DNA of 64,000 bases, from positions 6,624,989 to 6,688,988 of the forward strand of contig CAIIXF020000006.1 of the NCBI GenBank assembly GCA_903813345.2, given 5' to 3'. The position numbers and the translations under genes were made by a program. Shown one piece after another: positions 57,501 through 64,000 of this stretch; position 1 is the stretch's first letter, and every line of letters begins with the position of its first letter. Below the pieces are notes generated by a model. That model did no database searches, was not told the origin of the DNA, and saw only the letters and a program-made list of their open reading frames with translations. This DNA comes from Owenia fusiformis (Eukaryota > Annelida > Polychaeta > Sabellida > Oweniidae).

Positions 57501-60500
57501 TAGAATTTCAAAATTTGGATATGAGTTTTTATCCCATACTTGGACGTGTTATAGGTACATAAAGCCGGTTTGTAAAAACTTATATTTTCATCAGCGGGCA
57601 GATATAGCTTTACGTCCCGCTCAGAGCGGGCAGATATAGTATATCTGCCCGCTACGTCATAATCGCCGCTCGCATATTTGTTCATAATTTGTAACGTTCG
57701 CGTAATGACTTTTAAAGACAATGGAGAAAACATAGACAATCGGGATCTGTTTGATGGTTTAAAAAAAGGGAAGGAGTATCCACTTAATCAATCAAAAATT
57801 CGAGAAAATAAATCTGGGAATATTTGAGAGAACAGGAAAATCCGCCGACGGCCAAGAAAACAAAACTGGACATGAATATTCTAAAATATTTCCACGATTG
57901 AACAATGTGAACCAGATGACCAAGATTGGTATGGGATAAACATATTATCCTATAGTCGGTTCGGGATATTGGGATTATCCCTTGGCCAATATAATATATT
58001 TTCCCGGCCCTCGGGCAAATATATTATATTGGCCTCGGGATGATCCCAATATCCTGAACCTCATATAGGATAATCTCTATATACTTTCAGATTTAAAATG
58101 GTATCGATTGATATTAAACATTACGATGTGTTTGTTGCTTTAAAGGGCTTCGTTGTCATACCAGACTATTTCAAAGATGACATGGACAAACTTGATGCAT
58201 GCAAGACTGGCTTGGCTGATATAACGGAAACTATAGCACAAAAATTATTCAAGGCGGGGAAAATAAAAGGTAGTTTATTTTCATAGAAATCAAATCGTTC
58301 ACGATGTAATGTAGTGAAACAATAACCTTCATCATGATTTTGCTTAAAATTGTTTTTAATTGCTACTTTAGCATCCCCTTGAATTGCAGATTTGCACGAA
58401 GGTTCTGATTTCTTCCATCGAATGATAGAGATAGATAAGGAATGGCCAGGTGCCGCAGTTCTCCTACACAAGCTCGGTATCCATCCTAAACAATGTCTTG
58501 ATCTCTGGTCGGACGACAAACTCCTGAATGCCGTCGAGCAGATAATTGGGCCAGATATTGCGGCGCACCCTGTATGGAATATACGACCCAAGGTACCACA
58601 CGAGGAGCAGCATACTGTACCATGGCATCAAGGTGTTAACATTGATACCAGATATCGCAAAGAATTGAAACAGGTTGACCCAAAGAGCATCTCATTTATT
58701 TGACAGAACAGATTTGTGGTTTCTGGTTTTTGGGCCACCCTGCACTACTCCCGTTTATGCCCATCATTGCTTGTCTTGATATTATCTGAATATCTTTATA
58801 TATCTTGAGACGAGATATCTCGCCAAATTCCCATGTGCTTGCTTACTAAATAACAAGTTCAGTTTGTCGAATTTATGAGGAATTCATTTATAAAAATTAA
58901 GTTTCTGTTCAGATGCTGGATACCTGGAGGCCTCTACGTACACAACTATTCAAGTTACTGCCTGGATACCCTTGTTGGACGTGGATGCTAATAACGGATG
59001 TTTGGAGGTATTTCAAAAACGAAAATACACATTTTTGCGCATATAATTGAATTATTCAACGTATACGCAGTACCTTCAAAGTCGCACGTTACTGATCAAC
59101 TCATCAGTCAATTTTATCGTAAAAACTAGGTCAACCAGCCATTTTTGACGTTTTAGGACAGTTTTGTTATCAAAAATGATATCCTTGCGCAATGTTGTAT
59201 TGTCGGGTTTATCTGTACGATCATCTTAACAACACTTATCACAACCTTGACTTTGATTACCTTTGGCACACGGAGATTACGATAATGCACGGACTGGAAT
59301 TGTGCAATATCAGGGAATGGTCCGTTTGTGTTGTAAATTTTTATTTTAAATCCGGGTAACTTTCTTTCTTAAAAACGATGATGTTCAAAAGCTATGACGA
59401 ATCTCGTGTTTTGACGCTGCTCTAAAAATTGGGATTTATCCATTGGCATTTTGTCTTGTCAGAGGAACCTTAGATTCTCTTTATTTTATTATTAAGATTA
59501 CATCGAGACATTTTTCTCGAATCTGTGGTTTTAATCATGAAATGCATTGAATTACAGTGGCTACTGTACAAGTGAACACTAAGCTGCTTTCTGATTTATC
59601 AGAGTCTCACTTTAACACTTCGGTGTGTGAATAACGCAGATGCGAGTAGGTAGTTACCAGTTTGACCACCAGGTGGCTCGTTCGGGTCAGATAGCATGGC
59701 GGGTATAGGAGAAAGTTCCCTTTAACTTAAATTACATCTATTTAGTGGTTCAATTTTCATATAATCCTTGTGTATCTAATAGTTATGCAAATTAAAATAT
59801 GTCCAGTAAGATATTTCACTTTTTGTGATTTTGTATGGGGAATCAACCCGAACGAGAAGTCATATTTTCAAAAATAATTAAATTTTCAAAGTTGATAAAC
59901 TATTTTCGAAACCATATTTCTAGATGTACTTTTACATGTAGAATTCAAATGTGACATCACTTTGACTGAATTTTGAATATGTAATGACGTAAATCAAGAT
60001 CATTTCTACTCGCATCTAGTCTATTCTAAAAGGATAATACTTGCAGTGGATCCCACAATGCTAAGATGTATTTCCCTACCTTCAATTTAAAATCAAAACT
60101 CCTGATAATGACGGCACCGAGTTGAGTATATGAAATACGACTGTATTATTGTTATTCAGGTTCCATCAAAAGATTCAGATATTGTCTCAAAAGTGAGCCA
60201 TATTTAGCAGCCAACAATAGGAATAAAAGACAAGTTCGTACTTCTCTTTTGTTGTTTTCAGATCCGATAATTCTGGAATCATTTAGAGGCGGATTAAGAC
60301 TAAAAATAAGCATGGGCGTCAGACTATACAAATGAGTAGAATCTTTAAGTGTCGTTTTCAGCATGTCATATTCCAGTTTCGTTAAAACAGTTGTTCATGA
60401 TTAAATTCTATTGTCCAAACAATAGGTTCATTTAAAAAGTATATCGATCTATCAAGAAAGGGATTGACAATTTGGAGATTAGACACCAGTCTAGTCGAGA

Positions 60501-61462
60501 CAATCACAGAGAAAGTACTTAAACAATAGTTCTCCAATATCTAGTTTTAGCTACTACTAATTACGCTGTAAGGCTTTAGTGCTCGATTTAGTTTTAGTGA
60601 AATAAACTAATCATTACTCAATGGAATTATTCGTTAAGCTATGTGGGTTTCTTTTACATTGTATTGTTTAATTTGTTCTTTCGAAATGTATTGTTTACGA
60701 CTTAGTATAAAACTCAATCTTACCTTACAAAGTTCATTGTATGCAGCTTAAAATGAGACGCAAGTCTTCTTTTTTCACTGCTCATGACAAATGAAAAAGA
60801 ATTAATCTTGTAAACATTTCAAAAGACTTGGGCATTCTCACCTTGAATCTGAGACACCCGAGTTACCTCTGATGCGTTTTAGCGATGAATGCGTAATTAA
60901 TTGATTTGCGTTGGCAACGGCCGGACAAACCCTATGGTCTATATGGACTAAAGGAAGGGACCATATTGAGATCTTCTACTGACCCAGAACTCGTTCCAGA
61001 CTGGACTCAGTTCATCGGAGTGGATCGAACTCAGAAACAGAATGAAGCCACAATGCGAGATGCAAGTATTTTTCAAAGTCAATCACTTTTAAGTTTTAGT
61101 ATGTTTCATTTGGGTACTTTATGGTTGTTTTTGAACAAGATCGATTGATCAAGAAAGATCAAATAAAAAGCATCTCAATTGATTAGAATTTGAATAATTA
61201 AAAATACTTTAACTGTGTTGTAATAGCGTAAAAAGTCCCGGGAAATTAAACATCTACAAGAGCATAAGAGGGCACTGAATGAAATCTCGGAAATTAGAAA
61301 TTCATGAATATGTATACGGTTCATTTTCACTAATGCAGTATTTACATATACATTTAGGACGAAGCCACAAAGGATGAGTTTGACACGAGAATTTCCGGGC
61401 CGTGGATGAAGAAGTGGCCAATGACGCACCAAAACAGACACACAAGTGCTTTGGTGATGTAA
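54510..61462 (+). CDS. Second PhyH-family gene, middle exon block missing (possible pseudogene)
   Basis: Exons 54510-54623, 58146-58269, 58390-58632 and 58913-59007 join in frame (phases 0,1,1,0). They give MAAEDYPNPDVF at the start, the GFVVIPDYF opening and WHQD (H159, D161), the first two iron ligands, ending NNGCLE. Two C-terminal exons are recognisable: about 60903-61061 (LRWQRPDKPYGLYGL) and 61358-61462 (DEFDTRISGPWMKKW, TAA). They join through a GC-AG intron. The ~70 residues that should lie between, with the third iron-binding His and the 2-oxoglutarate Arg, were not found in 59008-60900. The LRWQRP exon also lacks an AG acceptor: an in-frame TAA lies at 60894 and no AG follows it. 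Either the gene is decayed, or a diverged exon escaped me. GTT...AAA at 60157-60189, with good splice sites, is not PhyH-like. A MITE (59636-60019) sits in the gap. Confidence 0.6.
54947..57067. repeat. 2.1-kb composite inverted repeat with CTATCACACCAA ends and ~10.5-bp phased GT(T/C)C words
   Basis: CTATCACACC occurs forward at 54954, 55161, 56327 and 56651, and inverted at 55553, 55933, 56138 and 57052. 54954-55160 is tandemly repeated (207 bp). A second module beginning near ACATGACCTGATTACAG (about 55370-55942) is partly repeated at 55945-56147 and beyond. From about 56327 the sequence is the inverse of the left part. Words such as CGTTC, AGTTC and CGTCC are spaced about one helical turn apart through the left half. 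It occupies intron 1 of the second PhyH gene. It looks like several CTATCACACC-ended MITEs inserted into each other; no transposase. Confidence 0.8.
57068..57585. other. PhyH-2 intron, nothing recognised
   Basis: Contains a pyrimidine/purine-rich run near 57295-57370 (CCCCTCCCCC and its inverse GGGGGAGGGGG, a small hairpin). No exon supported. Confidence 0.4.
57590..57660. repeat. Short palindrome, GCGGGCAGATATA arms
   Basis: AGCGGGCAGATATAG occurs twice and its inverse CTATATCTGCCCGCT follows, with ACGTCCCGCTCAGAGCGGG between, producing overlapping hairpins. Confidence 0.65.
57934..58080. repeat. ~145-bp palindrome with CCGGCCCTCGGGC apex
   Basis: The left arm (ATTATCCTATA, GATATTGGGATTATCC, TTGGCCAATATAATATAT) is mirrored in the right arm ending ATAGGATAATCTC. 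The apex is GC-rich. It has the same AT-rich-arm, GC-rich-apex plan as the palindromes near 28.9-29.6 kb. It lies 65 bp before PhyH-2 exon 2. Confidence 0.7.
59008..59635. other. PhyH-2 gap region, no exon found
   Basis: All three plus-strand frames were read for the expected SGGH / PHRS...N..IRWS block of the PhyH family; none was seen. Confidence 0.45.
59636..60019. mobile_element. AGATGCGAGTAG-ended MITE, copy c
   Basis: Begins CAGATGCGAGTAGGTAGTTA and ends TCTACTCGCATCT. It has the same interior as the copies at 37487-37915 and 38046-38457 but lacks about 45 bp after ATATGTCCAG. It lies inside the second PhyH gene, in the interval where exons are missing. Confidence 0.8.
61062..61357 (+). 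other. GC-AG intron in the second PhyH gene
   Basis: The GAT|GCAAGT donor and CATTTAG|GAC acceptor join MRD to DEATKDEFDT in phase 0. The nearby GT donors (GCAA|GT and later) are all phase 1 and would bring a TGA into frame. GCAAGT is the known consensus of the rare GC-AG intron class. Confidence 0.65.
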
Positions 61463-61940
61463 ATGCAACAAATGCCAATATGACAGTAAACAAAACGAGA
61501 GACTTGCTAAAAACTCGACAAGCTCTGACATTACGCGTTTGTATGCAAAAATGAAGCAACATTTATGCAAAACAATCAGATGTTTTACAAATTGATTTAT
61601 TTAAAACACTACTTGAATTGCAATAGAGTTAACAAAATAAACAGGAATGATTCAGTAGATATGCTTTACAAATAAAGTTATTGAATACCTTCCCACTTCC
61701 AAAAATAGAAATCAAAATATATTATGACATATTTCATCTGTATTCATTCACTGACATAACACCAACACAAGTTCTAAGTTACAATATAGTAACAAACCGT
61801 GTTTGGCGGTGTGTGTGGTAATGAAGGAGGTACACTCGAGATACTGACAATGCTTGTTTCAAAACTCGACACCCAAAGGCATTAAAAGATGATTTGTCGA
61901 GATTAATTGGTTTTTCAATGAAGTATTTCAAGATCGTTAA
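61463..61940. other. 3' flank of PhyH-2, nothing recognised
   Basis: AATAAA-like words near 61637 (AAAATAAACAGG) and 61671 (CAAATAAAG) could serve as PhyH-2 polyadenylation signals. No further gene seen. Confidence 0.4.
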
Positions 61941-62080
61941 TGCCTTGGTCACATTTGCCCCGATCCATCGGCCGGCGCCCGCTCGATTGAGTGTTTTGTT
62001 CAATATTGTATTCAATTTTGAACAAAATACTCAATCGGCCGGGCGCCGTAGAGAAAATTGGAGCAAATGTGACCAAGGCA
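61941..62080. mobile_element. 140-bp palindromic MITE, TGCCTTGGTCACATTTGC ends
   Basis: TGCCTTGGTCACATTTGCCC and its inverse bound the element. Inner arms with GGCCG and ATTGAGTGTTTTGTTCAA mirror around an AATATTG centre. A half-copy abuts another MITE at 37429-37482. It ends 34 bp from the stop of the mucin-like ORF. Confidence 0.82.
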
Positions 62081-62113
62081 TAAGTTGGGGAAATAGAAGC
62101 TCCCTGTTTGATT

Positions 62114-64000
62114 TCACAGACCACTAGGTACATGTGAAATTGTTGTGTTGGTCAGTATATTTGGTGGAGGAGGAGCTAATGGTGTTGTTTGCGTTAAATA
62201 GTGAAACAAATGAAACTTCGATGAGGACATTTTCTGCTGGTCAGCTGAAGAGAAATCATGCGAAGACTGAGTTTTAGATGAAGAAAGTGTTGGTTTTGAA
62301 GTGGAATGTGTTGGTTGATTTGAATTAAGAATTGGTGCTGGAGGAATGATTGTTGCTTTGGATGTTTGCCATAAATAAGGGAAAATAAACATTGTGGTTA
62401 ATCGATCTGAAGAGGACTGTATTGTAGGTGATGGTGATGTAAAAGTAGAAGAATGTGTTGAAGATTGAGTTGATGAAAAGGTAGAAGTATGTGCTGAAGA
62501 TTGAATTGATGAAATAGTGGAAGTTTGTGTTGAAGAAAGAGTTGATGAAATAGTGGAAGTATGTGTCAAAGATGGACTTGATATAGTGGAAGTATGTCTT
62601 GAAGATAGAGTTGATGTAAAAGTGGAAGTATGTGTTAAAGATGGAGTTGATATAGTGGAAGTATGTATTGAAGATAGGGTTGATGTAATAGTGGAAGAAT
62701 GTGTTAAAGATGGAGTTGATGTGATAATGGAAGCATGTGTTAAAGATGAAGTTGATGTAATAGTGGAAGCATGAATTAAAGAAGGAGTTGATGAAATAGT
62801 GGAAGTATGTGTTGAAGATAGAGTTGATATAGAGGAATTATGTTTTAAAGATGGAGTTGATATAGTGGAAGTATGTGTTGAAGATAGAGTTGATGTAATA
62901 GTGGAAGTATGTGTTAAAGATGGAGTTGATGTAATAATGGAAGCATGTGTTAAAGATTTGATTGATGTAATTGTGGAAGCATGAATTAAAGAAGGAGTTG
63001 ATGAAATAGTGGAAGTATGTGTTGAAGATAGAGTTGATATAGAGGAAGTATGTTTTAAAGATGGAGTTGATAAAGTGGAAGTATGTGTTGAAGATAGAGT
63101 TGATGTAATAGTGGAAGTATGTGTTAAAGATGGGATTGATGAAATAGTGGAAATATGTGTTAAAGATGGAGTTGATGAACTAGTAGAAGTATGTGTTAAA
63201 GATGGACTTGATATAGTGGAAGTATGTGTTGAAGATAGAGTTGATGAACGAGTAGAAGTATGTGTTAAAGATGGACTTGATATGGTGGGAGTATGTGTTG
63301 AAGATAGAGTTGATATAGAGGAAGTATGTGTTAAAGATGGAGTTGATGTAATAGTGGAAGCATGTGTTAAAGATGGCCATGGATTTGATGTTATAGTGGA
63401 AGTATGTGTTAAAGATGGAGTGGATGTAATAGTGGAAGAATATGTTGAAGATGGAGTTGATGTAATAGTGGAAGCATGTGTTAAAGATGGCCATGGATTT
63501 GATGTTATAGTGGAAGTATGTGTTAAAGATGGAGTGGATGTAATAGTGGAAGAATATGTTGAAGATGGAGTTGATGTTATAATGGAAGTATGAGTTAAAA
63601 AAGGAGTTGATGTTGTAGTGGAAGTATGTGTTATAGATGGAGTTGATGTTATAGTGGAAGTATGTTTTAAAGATGGAGTGGATGTAATAGTGGACAAATA
63701 TGTTGAAGATGGAGTGGATGTAATAGTGGAAGTATATGTTGAAGATGGAGTTGATGTTATAGTAGAGGTGTGTGCTGTTGCTGGAGTCTGTAATATATTA
63801 GACTTATTCATTGTATATTGCGTTGATGAAATAGTAGAAATATGTGTTGTAGAAAGAGTTGATGAAATAATTGAAGTATGTGTAACAGATAGAGTTGATG
63901 AAATAAAAGAAATGTGTGTTCTAGTTTGATTTGATGAAATTGTAGAAATGTTTGTTGTAGTTGGCGTTGATGAAATAAGGGAAGTATGTGTTGTAGCTGG
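62114..64000 (-). CDS. Mucin-like Ser/Thr/Pro-rich tandem-repeat protein, C-terminal part (open past right edge)
   Basis: The minus strand is open from the window end to a TGA at 62114-62116 (at least 628 codons; the Met at 63811 need not be the start). The main part is a repeat of 11-12 residues around TPSLTHTSTITS, dozens of copies, with two NPWPSLTHAS variants. The unique C-terminus (about the last 110 residues) has LTTMFIFPYLWQTSK and LAPPPPN. Dense Ser/Thr with Pro suggests an O-glycosylated secreted or surface protein, such as a mucin, shell-matrix or byssal-type component. Signal peptide and any anchor would be outside. An intron near the 3' end is not excluded. The plus strand is also largely open across the array, but with stops at 62774, 62984 and 63593, so the minus strand is preferred. 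It could be only a minisatellite. Confidence 0.5.
   Translation of the reverse strand, partial: PATTHTSLISSTPTTTNISTISSNQTRTHISFISSTLSVTHTSIISSTLSTTHISTISSTQYTMNKSNILQTPATAHTSTITSTPSSTYTSTITSTPSSTYLSTITSTPSLKHTSTITSTPSITHTSTTTSTPFLTHTSIITSTPSSTYSSTITSTPSLTHTSTITSNPWPSLTHASTITSTPSSTYSSTITSTPSLTHTSTITSNPWPSLTHASTITSTPSLTHTSSISTLSSTHTPTISSPSLTHTSTRSSTLSSTHTSTISSPSLTHTSTSSSTPSLTHISTISSIPSLTHTSTITSTLSSTHTSTLSTPSLKHTSSISTLSSTHTSTISSTPSLIHASTITSIKSLTHASIITSTPSLTHTSTITSTLSSTHTSTISTPSLKHNSSISTLSSTHTSTISSTPSLIHASTITSTSSLTHASIITSTPSLTHSSTITSTLSSIHTSTISTPSLTHTSTFTSTLSSRHTSTISSPSLTHTSTISSTLSSTQTSTISSIQSSAHTSTFSSTQSSTHSSTFTSPSPTIQSSSDRLTTMFIFPYLWQTSKATIIPPAPILNSNQPTHSTSKPTLSSSKTQSSHDFSSADQQKMSSSKFHLFHYLTQTTPLAPPPPNILTNTTISHVPSGL
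62430..64000. repeat. Coding-phase minisatellite, 33-39-bp units
   Basis: On the plus strand, units read GGAGTTGATGTAATAGTGGA plus AGTATGTGTTAAAGAT with lengths that are multiples of three (33, 36, 39). A higher-order 114-bp unit is doubled at 63367-63480 and 63481-63594, marked by GATGGCCATGGATTTGATG. Another, longer duplication links about 62770-62985 with 62980-63115. Array continues beyond the window. Confidence 0.8.

Overview
This window is animal nuclear DNA. It is AT-rich, genes are split by long introns with GT...AG borders, and most of the length is transposon debris. The best lineage clue is an insulin-like prohormone with the eight-cysteine layout known from molluscs. Together with the (GTCC/GGAC)n-associated repeats it points to a lophotrochozoan, probably a bivalve-like mollusc (inference).

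Layout. 0.5-4.4 kb, minus strand: the first three coding exons of GNL1 (a nucleolar-type GTPase), running off the left edge. 4.8-16.5 kb, plus strand: a complete ten-exon alpha-tubulin N-acetyltransferase gene (ATAT1/MEC-17), head to head with GNL1 across about 380 bp. 21.8-22.5 kb, minus strand: a two-exon insulin-like peptide gene. 39.3-50.3 kb, plus strand: a phytanoyl-CoA-dioxygenase-family (PhyH) gene with an intact iron site; its first intron holds a full-length antisense LINE. 52.0-54.4 kb: a second, 5'-truncated LINE. 54.5-61.5 kb, plus strand: a second PhyH gene of another subfamily that appears to have lost its middle exon block. 62.1-64.0 kb, minus strand: a Ser/Thr/Pro-rich mucin-like repeat ORF that continues past the right edge.

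Between and inside the genes lie many foldback elements, MITEs and palindromes: piggyBac-like TTAA MITEs, several TA-flanked CAGGGTG...-ended mariner-like elements, a decayed mariner with a second element nested in it, an ~835-bp near-perfect foldback, a ~340-bp satellite, and three copies of a MITE with AGATGCGAGTAG ends.

Most notable: (1) a virus-like 2A ribosome-skipping motif just before the endonuclease of the LINE ORF2, behind a hydrophobic N-terminus; (2) a 2.1-kb composite inverted repeat whose GT(T/C)C words recur about every 10.5 bp, the DNA helical repeat; (3) the divergent GNL1-ATAT1 pair, whose human orthologues are near neighbours in the MHC region; (4) the eight-cysteine insulin-like gene; (5) a PhyH gene missing its third iron-ligand region, with a GC-AG intron. 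All exon models come from reading splice sites and frames by eye; no database or program was run.
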